DNA of 64,000 nucleotides from Tissierellales bacterium. Lineage in GTDB: Bacteria > Bacillota > Clostridia > Tissierellales > Sedimentibacteraceae. Position numbers and translations under genes: made by a program. The notes under the pieces were generated by a model that saw only the letters and a list, made by a program, of their open reading frames with translations, had not been told where the DNA came from and ran no database searches. The stretch is from contig JAHDQO010000010.1 of assembly GCA_018433765.1 (NCBI GenBank), positions 1-64,000 of the forward strand, given 5' to 3'. Positions within the stretch are counted from its first letter, which is position 1. Each line of letters opens with the position of its first letter. This document shows positions 1 to 7,917 of the stretch, piece after piece.

Positions 1-4
1 TAGA

Positions 5-120
5 TCTGGTAGTAATAGCGAAGGGGAAATACCTGTTCCCATCTCGAACACAGAAGTTAAGTCCTTCAGCGCTGATGATACTCGGTGGGTAACTGCCCGG
101 GAAAGTAAGTCACTGCCAGG
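5..120 (+). rRNA. rrf: 5S ribosomal RNA
   Basis: The first 120 bases match the bacterial 5S rRNA pattern: internal conserved CCCATCTCGAACACAGAAGTTAAG, shown here only as its parts CCCATCTCGAAC and AGAAGTTAAG, followed by the GATGATACT and GGGTAACTGCCCGGGAAAGTA segments. The first bases TCTGGT pair with the last bases GCCAGG to close helix I, which sets the ends at about 5 and 120. The 16S and 23S genes would lie before the window, so this is the tail of an rrn operon. No tRNA gene follows it. Confidence 0.93.
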
Positions 121-127
121 TAATTAG

Positions 128-160
128 AAAGTTTCTAGTTATAACTAGAAACTTTTTTTT
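128..160 (+). terminator. Terminator of the rRNA operon
   Basis: A near-perfect inverted repeat AAAGTTTCTAGTT / AACTAGAAACTTT is followed by a run of eight T, eight bases after the 5S end. It is a strong rho-independent terminator for the rRNA transcript. Confidence 0.9.
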
Positions 161-193
161 ATTACGCTTATTTACTTTATTTAAATTTTTAAT

Positions 194-1003
194 TTAGAAT
201 TCTAAATGTTCAACACCAAAATCTCCTATTTCTACATTCCATGTAGTAAATTCACCATGCCAATCAGTTCCACCAGTCTTTATTAAATTATAAGTATTAG
301 CTATATCATTATATTTTCTTGTTGTAGTTTTATCATGAAAAGGATAATATACTTCAATACCTTTCAGTCCAGCAGGAATTAATTTTTTAATAAAAATTAC
401 ATCATTATTACCATTTCGTTTAGGATGGGCTAAAACAGGTATTCCACCTGCATGCAATATTATTTCAATAGCTTCTTCTGGTGAAGGAAAAACTATATTT
501 GGAAAGTGTTGACTTACTAGACTAAAAGTGTCTTTATAAAACTTCGGCCAATCTTTTAGTTTAAAATCATAGCCATCCTTTATCATGGATTTATAGACAT
601 CAGAGCTATAAATAGCAGATTTAAAACCGCTGTGATTAATAACATTATCCCATTTATAATTTAGTATTCCTTTTTCATTTAACATTTTAAGTTTATCATA
701 TGTTATGTAAGTATATGTTGACGTTATGCTATTAAGATATTCTTTTAGTTGATTATTATTGAAATCAATGTTATACCCTAAAATATGTAGAACTTCATCA
801 TTAATAGAAGCAGAAATTTCTACCCCGGGTACAACAATTATACTGTTTTTTTCTGCTTCTTGTATTATAGGTACTACGCCTAGTACAGTATCATGATCAG
901 TTAAAGAGAATGTAGTAATTTTTTTAAATTTTAATATATCTATTAATTCTTGTATGCTATTTGTTCCATCAGAGTAATGACTGTGTATATGTAAATCTAT
1001 CAT
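194..1003 (-). CDS. PHP-domain metal-dependent phosphoesterase
   Basis: PHP-family protein of about 269 residues. Metal-ligand motifs are visible in order: HIHSHYSDG at the N-terminus, LTDHDT, PGVEIS, a central GIPVLAHP and a C-terminal GGTDWHGE. This arrangement is that of the TrpH/YciV group, whose characterised members are 3',5'-nucleoside bisphosphate phosphatases or 5'-3' exoribonucleases; the substrate here cannot be read from sequence. Two in-frame ATGs lie near the start. The AAAGGAG ribosome site abuts the first and is about nine bases from the second, so the second (ending at 1003) is chosen. It is the last gene of the minus-strand opp operon, so it may be co-expressed with peptide uptake. 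Confidence 0.8.
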   Translation of the reverse strand: MIDLHIHSHYSDGTNSIQELIDILKFKKITTFSLTDHDTVLGVVPIIQEAEKNSIIVVPGVEISASINDEVLHILGYNIDFNNNQLKEYLNSITSTYTYITYDKLKMLNEKGILNYKWDNVINHSGFKSAIYSSDVYKSMIKDGYDFKLKDWPKFYKDTFSLVSQHFPNIVFPSPEEAIEIILHAGGIPVLAHPKRNGNNDVIFIKKLIPAGLKGIEVYYPFHDKTTTRKYNDIANTYNLIKTGGTDWHGEFTTWNVEIGDFGVEHLEF

Positions 1004-1034
1004 TAATGACATCTCCTTTTTAAAGTAGTGAATA

Positions 1035-1877
1035 TTACTTAAAACGTCCTTGTAATGTCAAGTATTGATCAAATAATAGTCTACTAGCTTTTGGACCATA
1101 CATATACGATTCGTGGTCACTATAATATAGAGGATCTTTAAAAAGTTTAGTAAAAATTGCTACAACATAATTACCATAAGGAGTATGAATTATTCCGCCA
1201 TCGTTTCTGCATGTATCCATGCTGCCGCTTTTTGATGCTATATAAATAAGTTCTTCATCACCTGTATCTTCTGAATCTAGATAGTATTGAGGTAAATTAC
1301 GTGTTAATATAGTATTATAATGCTGATTTTTTAGGATTTCAAGCATTTGTTCAGAAATTTCTTTACTCCATAATTCCTTTTTACATATTCTCTCAAATAT
1401 TTTTCCATAATCCTTGGGGGTAGTAGTTGCTAAACCTTCATATTTATCAAAATCAATTTTATTATGAAGAACAGTATTTGAAAAGCCTAAATCATTACAT
1501 GTATTATTTATATTATCAATTCCTAAAAGGTCTATTAGTATATTTGTTGCTATATTATCACTAATAATAATCATTAAAGTAGCAAAATTTTTAACTGTCA
1601 ATTCTACACCATAATCCATTGCTCTTAAAATTCCACTACCTACAACATAGTTCTCTTTTGTGTATTGTAACATATCATTCAAGTTGACTCTATTCTCTTT
1701 TACTTGTTTAAATAACTCAGCAAGTATAAAAACTTTACAGCAGCTTCCTGATTCAAATTTTTCATCTGCATTAATATCAATGACATTACCTTTGAAATCA
1801 TTAGCATATAAGCAAACTTTACCGCTAAAACTTACTACTTCTGCTTTTAACCTTGCTTCTAATGATAGTTTATTCAT
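1035..1877 (-). CDS. Cytoplasmic class A beta-lactamase-fold serine hydrolase
   Basis: Penicillin-recognising serine hydrolase of 280 residues. The three family motifs are present: SxxK as S45-C-C-K48, SDN at 106-108 and KSG at 216-218. There is no signal peptide or membrane segment, unlike secreted beta-lactamases and penicillin-binding proteins, so the enzyme should act in the cytosol. A clear class A omega-loop ExxLN is not seen. Immediately upstream on the same strand is a complete oligopeptide transporter, and a second homologue lies at 17.2-18.0 kb beside LD-carboxypeptidase and alanine racemase genes. I infer a peptidase or amidase acting on imported D-amino-acid-containing peptides rather than antibiotic resistance. 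A GGAGG site lies six bases before the ATG. Substrate unknown. Confidence 0.75.
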   Translation of the reverse strand: MNKLSLEARLKAEVVSFSGKVCLYANDFKGNVIDINADEKFESGSCCKVFILAELFKQVKENRVNLNDMLQYTKENYVVGSGILRAMDYGVELTVKNFATLMIIISDNIATNILIDLLGIDNINNTCNDLGFSNTVLHNKIDFDKYEGLATTTPKDYGKIFERICKKELWSKEISEQMLEILKNQHYNTILTRNLPQYYLDSEDTGDEELIYIASKSGSMDTCRNDGGIIHTPYGNYVVAIFTKLFKDPLYYSDHESYMYGPKASRLLFDQYLTLQGRFK

Positions 1878-1954
1878 ATTAGCCTCCTTATTTCAAGCAA
1901 GATATGAAATTTTTTATTCCATCTTTTGCTCGTGTAATCTATTTCTAACAAAAA

Positions 1955-2953
1955 TTAATTTATTTTTTGAGGAAAATGGCAAGCTACAAAATGACCTGAG
2001 CTAATTTCTTTTAATTCGGGTTCTGACTGCTTGCATTTTTTTTGACATATTGGACATCTAGTATGGAATCTGCATCCTTTAGGTATATTCATAGGAGATG
2101 GGGTTTCTCCTTCTAAAACTATTCTCTTTTTCTTTCTCTTATCACCAACAACTGCTAAAACACTTGTTAAAGCTTGAGAATATGGGTGAAGACATGATCC
2201 TGCAATTAAGTCAGCAGAACCCATTTCCATTATTTTACCTAAATACATAATAGCAATTCGGTCTGATATAAGCCAAGCTAAAGCTAAATCATGAGTTATG
2301 AATAAAAATGAAGTATCTTTTTGCTCTTTCATGCTTACAAAAAGTTTTAATATATCTGCTCTAACTGAAGCATCCAGCATTGAAACAGGCTCATCAGCAA
2401 CTATAAAGTCTGGTGATACAATAAAACATGTAGCTATAGAAACTCTTTGCCTTTGACCACCACTTAATTCATGGGGATATCTGTATAAATAATCTTTGCC
2501 AGGCTTTAATCCTGCAAATTCTAGAGCTTTAATAACTTTCTTTATTTTTTCTTCTTGTGAAATTTTAATTTTCATGAGCTGTAGGGGTTCTGCTACAATG
2601 TCAATCACCATAAATTTAGGGTTAAGAGATTGATAAGGATCTTGAAAAATCATTTGGGCTCGTTCTCTAAAAGTGTGCATATATTTTTTATCTTTTCTAT
2701 TAATTTCATCTCCATCAAATAAAATTTTACCATCAGTTTTTTTAGCTAATTGTAAGATAGCTCTACCCGTAGTTGTTTTACCACTGCCAGATTCTCCTAC
2801 TAGAGATAATATTTCACCTTTTTTAATAGATAAATCTATGTTATCAACAGCTTTAACTATCTTTTTTTCTCTTTTAATAACTTCTTCTACAAAGCCTTGT
2901 CTTATTTGAAAATATATTTTTAGATTTTGTATATCTACAATATTATTATACAT
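1955..2953 (-). CDS. oppF: Oligopeptide ABC transporter ATPase OppF
   Basis: Second ATPase of the Opp system, 332 residues. Walker [10 protein letters not shown] near residue 55, Q-loop MIFQDPYQSLNP, signature LSGGQRQRV and Walker B FIVADEPVSMLD are intact. The C-terminus has the oligopeptide-transporter extension with cysteines (CRFHTRCPICQKKC and a final ACHF) seen in OppD/OppF proteins. Its ATG overlaps the oppD stop by eight bases (ATGTATAA), with AAGGAGGGG upstream, so the two are translationally coupled. It energises peptide import together with OppD at the inner face of the membrane. Confidence 0.93.
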   Translation of the reverse strand: MYNNIVDIQNLKIYFQIRQGFVEEVIKREKKIVKAVDNIDLSIKKGEILSLVGESGSGKTTTGRAILQLAKKTDGKILFDGDEINRKDKKYMHTFRERAQMIFQDPYQSLNPKFMVIDIVAEPLQLMKIKISQEEKIKKVIKALEFAGLKPGKDYLYRYPHELSGGQRQRVSIATCFIVSPDFIVADEPVSMLDASVRADILKLFVSMKEQKDTSFLFITHDLALAWLISDRIAIMYLGKIMEMGSADLIAGSCLHPYSQALTSVLAVVGDKRKKKRIVLEGETPSPMNIPKGCRFHTRCPICQKKCKQSEPELKEISSGHFVACHFPQKIN

Positions 2954-3929
2954 TCCGTAACCCCTCCTTTAAATGACAGGCAACCATATGATTCGAGCCA
3001 TCGATTGATACTAAGCTAGGATCTACATTATCACATATTTCTCCTATTTTTTTGTGACACCTATCGGCAAATCTACATCCTTTAGGTGGATTAAGTAAAT
3101 TTGGAGGTGTTCCGGGTATTGACTCTACCATTTGTCTTTCACCGTAAATATTAGGAAAAGCTTTTATTAATTTTTCTGTATATGGATGTTGATAGTTAAA
3201 TACTATATCATCAACGTTTCCTATTTCTGCTATTTTCCCAGCATACATTACTGCTATTTTATCACAAGTTTCTGTAATAATTGAAAGGTCATGAGTAATC
3301 ATTATCATACTCATTTTAAGTTTTTTTCTTAAATCATTTATTAAGTCAATAATTTGAGCTTGAACCATAACATCTAAGGCTGTAGTAGGTTCATCTCCTA
3401 TTATTAAGGCTGGATTGCATGCAAGTGCCATAGCTATTATGGCTCTTTGCCTCATACCACCGCTAAATTCATGTGGATAACTGTCCATCAAGTTAGGATT
3501 AATCTTAACAAGTTCAAATAATTCTGTTACTCTTTTTCTTGCTTCTTCTCTAGAAATACTTTCATGCAACTGAATAGCTTCAATTATTTGATCACTAACT
3601 CTCATAACTGGATTAAGTGCATTCATAGCACCTTGAAAAATCATTGATATATCATTCCATCTGTAGTTGAGTATTTCATCTTCTGTCATAGCAGCAAGAT
3701 TTACATCATCAAAAATAATTTTTCCGCTTTCTATATATCCATTATCTGATAAGAGTCTTATAATTGACAGTGCAGTTGTTGTTTTACCACATCCGGATTC
3801 TCCAACTAAACCTATGGATTCACCTTTTTTTAATTCAAAACTAACATCATCTACTGCTTTTACTATACCTTGTTTGATTTTAAAATATGTTTTTAAATTC
3901 TTAACTTCTAAGATATTTCCATTTTTCAT
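2946..3929 (-). CDS. oppD: Oligopeptide ABC transporter ATPase OppD
   Basis: ATPase subunit of 327 residues with Walker A GESGCGKTT, signature FSGGMRQRA and Walker [13 protein letters not shown]. The C-terminal oligopeptide-transporter domain carries CRFADRCHKKIGEIC and a final ACHL. It follows oppC by two bases and overlaps oppF, in the order oppA-B-C-D-F. FSGGMRQR versus LSGGQRQR separates the D from the F paralogue, as in other Opp systems. RBS AGGAG sits six bases before the ATG. Confidence 0.93.
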   Translation of the reverse strand: MKNGNILEVKNLKTYFKIKQGIVKAVDDVSFELKKGESIGLVGESGCGKTTTALSIIRLLSDNGYIESGKIIFDDVNLAAMTEDEILNYRWNDISMIFQGAMNALNPVMRVSDQIIEAIQLHESISREEARKRVTELFELVKINPNLMDSYPHEFSGGMRQRAIIAMALACNPALIIGDEPTTALDVMVQAQIIDLINDLRKKLKMSMIMITHDLSIITETCDKIAVMYAGKIAEIGNVDDIVFNYQHPYTEKLIKAFPNIYGERQMVESIPGTPPNLLNPPKGCRFADRCHKKIGEICDNVDPSLVSIDGSNHMVACHLKEGLRNV

Positions 3930-3931
3930 AG

Positions 3932-4810
3932 TTATCTCCTCCTTAGCTTTGGATTAAGTATTTCATCAAACGAGTATCCTAGGAATGTAAAACCTAATAC
4001 TAGAAGTATTACACATAATCCAGCAGGTATAAAGAACCACCATGCTCCTAAACTAACAGCTCCTGAAACAAATGCTCCTCTGAGAATTTGCCCCCAACTT
4101 GGTGTAAGTGGATCGCCTAAACCTAGAAAGCTTAAAGTTGTTTCAGTAAGAATTGCATTAGCTGTTACCAAAATAGTATTTGAAAACACTAAGGGAAAAA
4201 CATTTGGTAAAATATGTTTAAACATTATATATCCTTTACCAGCTCCAGATGAGATAGCTCTTTCAACGAATTGACGTTCTTTCACAGATAAAGTTTGAGA
4301 TCTTACAAGTCTTGCAGTTCCTGTCCAGCTTGTAAAACCAAGTACTATAATTATGTTTCTTATATTTGATCCTAAAAGTGCTGCTAATATCATTATCAAT
4401 GGTAATTTTGGGAGTACCATAAATCCATCAGTAAACCGCATAAGAATAATGTCAGTTTTTCCACCAGCAAAGCCGGAAGATATACCGATAAAAGTTCCAA
4501 TACATACTGAGATTAATGTTGCAAAAATACCTATCATTAACGATATTTTAGCTCCGTATATTAATGAACCTAAAATATCTCTGCCCATATCATCTGTACC
4601 TAATGGAAACCCATTAGTAGGGGGTGCCATTAATTCACCTTTACCATATGACTGCTGGTCAAAATCATATACTAAGGGACCTATGAATGCTACAATAACA
4701 AAAAATACTAGTATGCAAAGGCCTAAAACACCCATTTTATTTCCCATAAAAGTATCTATTGATCTCTTAATATTTTGATACTTAACATTTTTTTTAGTAA
4801 TTTCCGCCAT
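3932..4810 (-). CDS. oppC: Oligopeptide ABC transporter permease OppC
   Basis: Membrane permease of about 292 residues. It has an N-terminal membrane segment near residues 20-45, a periplasmic loop containing FPLGTDDMGRDIL, five further membrane segments and the EAA-type cytoplasmic loop ERAISSGAGKGYIMFKHILP. The N-terminal GTDDxGRD motif marks the OppC/DppC family. An upstream in-frame ATG at 4831 overlaps oppB and contains the ribosome site AAGGAG; the ATG ending at 4810 lies nine bases from that site and is preferred. It pairs with OppB to form the channel. Confidence 0.9.
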   Translation of the reverse strand: MAEITKKNVKYQNIKRSIDTFMGNKMGVLGLCILVFFVIVAFIGPLVYDFDQQSYGKGELMAPPTNGFPLGTDDMGRDILGSLIYGAKISLMIGIFATLISVCIGTFIGISSGFAGGKTDIILMRFTDGFMVLPKLPLIMILAALLGSNIRNIIIVLGFTSWTGTARLVRSQTLSVKERQFVERAISSGAGKGYIMFKHILPNVFPLVFSNTILVTANAILTETTLSFLGLGDPLTPSWGQILRGAFVSGAVSLGAWWFFIPAGLCVILLVLGFTFLGYSFDEILNPKLRRR

Positions 4811-4823
4811 CCTATCATTCTCC

Positions 4824-5795
4824 TTATTCATATTTAATTCTTGGGTCTAGATAGCCGTACAATATATCAGCGATAAAGTTTGCTATGATTACACAAAAAC
4901 TTATTATTAGAAAAGCTCCTTGAAGTACAGGATAGTCTCTAGCTTCTAATGAATCGTATACTAATCTACCAACACCGGGCCACGAGAATACTGTTTCTGT
5001 TTGTAATGCTCCACCTATCATAAAACCAATATTTATAGCTATTACTGTTACCATTGGTAACATAGCATTAGGAAGTGCATGCTTTATTACTACATCTTTT
5101 CTTTTATATCCTTTTGCTCTAGCAGTAGTTATATAGTCTTCTGTTAATACATCTAATAAAGAACTTCTCATTATCATTGTATAACCGCCACATATAGCTA
5201 ATCCCATAGAAATAGACGGAAGCAATAAATGGTGCAGTACATCTTTTATATATGCCCAAGTTGTAGCATAATCTCTTCCGGCATCAACCATTCCATTAAC
5301 AGGAAAAACTCCTAATTTAACACTGAAAAAAGATACTAGTACTATTCCCAGCCAAAATGCAGGTATAGCATAAATGAAGAGAGCAAAACCTAAAGCACCA
5401 ACATCTATTTTTCTTCCTCGGTGTGCAGCTGCTAAAGTACCTACTACAATTCCAAATAGAATAGCTACTGTTTGAGCACATATAGCAAGTAGAATAGTTG
5501 CCATAATTCTCTCACCAATAATATTTATAACAGGTTTTCTAAACTTAAAAGACATACCAAAATCACCTGTTACAAGACTTTTAATATACATAGCATATTG
5601 TACTGGTAATGATCTATCAAAACCATACATTTCATTGAGCTTTTCTGCATACTCAGGAGATAAATTAGCTGATTTAGCAACCATTGCTGTTGGATCTCCT
5701 GGCATTACTCTAAATAAAAAGAAATTTATTGTTATTACAATGATTAGAGTAATAAATGAGTGAAAAAGTTTTTTAAGCAAATAATTTATATTCAT
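4824..5795 (-). CDS. oppB: Oligopeptide ABC transporter permease OppB
   Basis: Permease of 323 residues with the OppB/DppB hallmarks: an N-terminal membrane helix, the FRVMPGDP motif, about six membrane segments, the EAA loop around TTARAKGYKRKDVVIKHALP and the C-terminal YGYLDPRIKY end. AGGGAGG lies five bases before the ATG. A stem-loop lies between oppA and this gene, so it may be transcribed at a lower level than the binding protein. Confidence 0.93.
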   Translation of the reverse strand: MNINYLLKKLFHSFITLIIVITINFFLFRVMPGDPTAMVAKSANLSPEYAEKLNEMYGFDRSLPVQYAMYIKSLVTGDFGMSFKFRKPVINIIGERIMATILLAICAQTVAILFGIVVGTLAAAHRGRKIDVGALGFALFIYAIPAFWLGIVLVSFFSVKLGVFPVNGMVDAGRDYATTWAYIKDVLHHLLLPSISMGLAICGGYTMIMRSSLLDVLTEDYITTARAKGYKRKDVVIKHALPNAMLPMVTVIAINIGFMIGGALQTETVFSWPGVGRLVYDSLEARDYPVLQGAFLIISFCVIIANFIADILYGYLDPRIKYE

Positions 5796-5817
5796 AAAAA
5801 CCTCCCTTATGAGTAAT

Positions 5818-5850
5818 AAAGAAAGGGAATAGTGAAATAATCCCTTTCTT
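5818..5850 (-). terminator. Stem-loop between oppA and oppB
   Basis: Inverted repeat AAGAAAGGGA / TCCCTTTCTT with a 12-base loop in the 82-base gap after oppA. On the minus strand it is followed only by TTTATTACTC, so it looks like a partial terminator or an mRNA-stabilising hairpin. Binding-protein genes often have such a hairpin at their 3' end, which raises their yield over the permease genes. Confidence 0.6.
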
Positions 5851-5877
5851 ATTTGAATACTATTATACTGCTCTAAT

Positions 5878-7536
5878 CTATTTAACTTTAAGATTTAACA
5901 ATGTTGAATGATTTAATTGGTCAAGTACTGTACCTATACCTTCTGGAATTCTAGTCCATCCTTCAAATTTATCAGTTCTATATGCTTCAAGTGAATTTTT
6001 ACTATATAGAATTATGTAAGGTGCTTTTTCGTATGCTATTTTCTGCATTTCATGAACTGTTTCAAGTCTCTCAGCTCTGTTAACTTGAGTTGACTGTAGT
6101 TCAAATAATTCATCATAGGTTTCATTACCCCAAAAACAGTCACTTCTTTTACCAATTTGATCGGTAGTTAAAACTGATAATTTAAGTGTTGGGTCTAATT
6201 CACATCCCCAACCCCATAAATACATATCAGTATCAAAGTTTTGTTCATAAATAAGATCTGATTGTGCTCCGCTATCCATAGTAGAAATAACAACTTCTAT
6301 ACCTATATCTTGCAAATTTTTTTGAATTATACCAGAAGCTTTAACATAAGCATCAGTTTTTGAAATAACAGCAAATCTAAAGCTTAATTTATTTCCATCG
6401 GAATCTTCTCTTATTCCGTCACCATCTGTATCAGTATATCCGGCAGCTTCAAGTATTTCTTTAGCTTTTTGAGGATTATATTTATGTTCAGAATCATCAG
6501 GATCCCAATGCCAATCACCAACAGATGCAGGTATTAAAGTTGTACCTGGAGTACCGAAACCATTTAAAGCTATCTTTACTATTTGTTTTTTATCTATAGC
6601 ATAATCACATGCAACTCTTATCTTAGGGTCAAGAATCAATGGATTACCTAAAGATTTTTCATCTTCCCAACAGTTGAAGCCAAGTTCTGTAAAGTTACGT
6701 CCATTAGCTGTTACTACTTCAATGTTTGGATCTTGTTCTAACATATTAACTTGGTTCTTTGCCACATCTATTGTAGCGTCAATTTCGCCAGCTTGTAAAG
6801 CTTGCATTAAAGTATCAGTGTTAGCAAATATTACATAAACTATTTCATCAATGTTAGATGGTCCTTGAAAATAATTTTCATTCTTTTTAAGTCTTATATA
6901 TTCACCTTGTTTCCATTCAACAAGCTTAAATATACCAGTACCAACTGGATTTTCTTCTGCAAAAGTGTTAAGTTCATCTAAAGATTTATCTTTATAAATA
7001 TGTTCAGGCATTATCAAAATTCTATGACCTTCCATATCTGCTTTAGGTATTTCGGTATATAATTTCACAGTATATTCATTTATCTTTTCAACTTTGGTTA
7101 CCCCATTTAGTTGTATACTTTGTGGAAATTCAGCAGATAGTAGTGTGTTATATGTCCAAACTACATCATCAGCAGTAAAATCTTCTCCATCAAACCATTT
7201 AATTTCTTTTCTTAAATTAAAAGTCCATTCTAAACCATCTTCACTTACAGACCAGTTTTCTGCTAGTCTTCCTCTAGGATTTAAATCATTATCATACTCA
7301 ATTAAAGTATCATAAATTTTTTCGGTTACATGACCAGAAGCATAAAGTGTTGCAATAAATGGACTAAGACTGTCAGGCTCATCTTTTATACCTATTTTAA
7401 GTACTGATTTTTCAGCAGGCTGTTCACCATTTTGTTCTGCTGGCTGATTTGTCGGTTGCTCATTTCCACCACACGCAGTTAATGGAACTGCTATAATTAG
7501 CATTAGAGCAAGAAATAAACATAATTTTTTTTTCAT
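5878..7536 (-). CDS. oppA: Oligopeptide-binding lipoprotein (SBP family 5)
   Basis: Extracellular solute-binding lipoprotein of 552 residues. The signal peptide MKKKLCLFLALMLIIAVPLTAC has the lipobox LTAC, giving lipidated Cys22, followed by a Gln/Glu/Pro-rich linker. The mature part has the SBP_bac_5 pattern, including LAENWSVSEDGLEWTFNLR and NLRKEIKWFDGE. An in-frame ATG 15 bases upstream contains the GGAGGG ribosome site itself, so the start ending at 7536 is taken. It captures peptides for OppBCDF. A sigma-54 promoter lies about 270 bases upstream (7803-7818), and an activator gene lies directly before it on the same strand. Peptide specificity cannot be read; the gene set around it suggests murein or D-amino-acid peptides. 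Confidence 0.92.
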   Translation of the reverse strand: MKKKLCLFLALMLIIAVPLTACGGNEQPTNQPAEQNGEQPAEKSVLKIGIKDEPDSLSPFIATLYASGHVTEKIYDTLIEYDNDLNPRGRLAENWSVSEDGLEWTFNLRKEIKWFDGEDFTADDVVWTYNTLLSAEFPQSIQLNGVTKVEKINEYTVKLYTEIPKADMEGHRILIMPEHIYKDKSLDELNTFAEENPVGTGIFKLVEWKQGEYIRLKKNENYFQGPSNIDEIVYVIFANTDTLMQALQAGEIDATIDVAKNQVNMLEQDPNIEVVTANGRNFTELGFNCWEDEKSLGNPLILDPKIRVACDYAIDKKQIVKIALNGFGTPGTTLIPASVGDWHWDPDDSEHKYNPQKAKEILEAAGYTDTDGDGIREDSDGNKLSFRFAVISKTDAYVKASGIIQKNLQDIGIEVVISTMDSGAQSDLIYEQNFDTDMYLWGWGCELDPTLKLSVLTTDQIGKRSDCFWGNETYDELFELQSTQVNRAERLETVHEMQKIAYEKAPYIILYSKNSLEAYRTDKFEGWTRIPEGIGTVLDQLNHSTLLNLKVK

Positions 7537-7662
7537 AATTCTTCCCTCCATAAATTATATTTTATTTATTAGAAAATTATAAAAACTATTAATAACTTAT
7601 ATACTAATTAGGCTTAATAAGTACTAGAATCTTTATAATTGACTAATTTTGATAAAGAATAG

Positions 7663-7692
7663 CTTATGACTAAAATTTTTATTAGTCATAAG
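7663..7692 (-). other. Hairpin in the oppA leader
   Basis: A perfect 11-base inverted repeat CTTATGACTAA / TTAGTCATAAG with an 8-base loop lies inside the roughly 255-base untranslated leader that the sigma-54 promoter would produce. It has no T-run, so it is not a normal terminator. It could be an mRNA stability or protein-binding element. Confidence 0.45.
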
Positions 7693-7802
7693 TTTTAAAT
7701 ATGTATTTTTCATGAAAAAAAATTTTTTAACTGAGATTATGTCATTTCCAAAAGAAGTTAATATAAGTAAAAATGAAAAGTAATATTTTAATATAATATT
7801 TA

Positions 7803-7818
7803 TGCATTATTTATGCCA
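7803..7818 (-). promoter_or_regulatory. Sigma-54 promoter of the opp operon
   Basis: The minus strand reads TGGCATAAATAATGCA, with GG (-24) and GC (-12) at the exact consensus spacing of TGGCAC-N5-TTGC. Transcription would start near 7791. The activator gene (7918-9765) ends just upstream, and a dyad that may be its binding site lies about 60 bases further upstream. Confidence 0.8.
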
Positions 7819-7861
7819 AAAATAATAAATAAATTAATAAAAAAATTGGCGTAAAAACAAT

Positions 7862-7897
7862 AAAAAAAGAAAAAGCTTTCCAGAAACTCGGAAAGCT
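7862..7897 (-). terminator. Terminator of the first sigma-54 activator gene
   Basis: On the minus strand a stem AGCTTTCC / GGAAAGCT with an 8-base loop is followed by TTTTTCTTTTTTT, 20 bases after the stop codon. It is a strong rho-independent terminator. The same stem contains the putative activator dyad. Confidence 0.85.
7878..7895 (-). promoter_or_regulatory. Putative enhancer dyad upstream of oppA
   Basis: CTTTCC-N8-GGAAAG, centred about 75 bases before the -24 element of oppA. The same TTTCC-N8-GGAAA arrangement occurs upstream of the sigma-54 promoters of spmA and of the second transporter. It is therefore proposed as an upstream activating site for the local enhancer-binding proteins. 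It coincides with the terminator stem. Confidence 0.5.
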
Positions 7898-7917
7898 GTC
7901 CTAAAAAAGGGAAGAAA

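Noticed and set aside
1035-1877. Antibiotic-resistance beta-lactamase
   Set aside because: No signal peptide, no clear omega-loop Glu motif, and the gene belongs to a peptide-transport operon; a cytosolic peptide hydrolase is more likely.
4353-4778. 141-codon open frame on the plus strand
   Set aside because: Antisense to oppC, no ribosome site and no recognisable domain.
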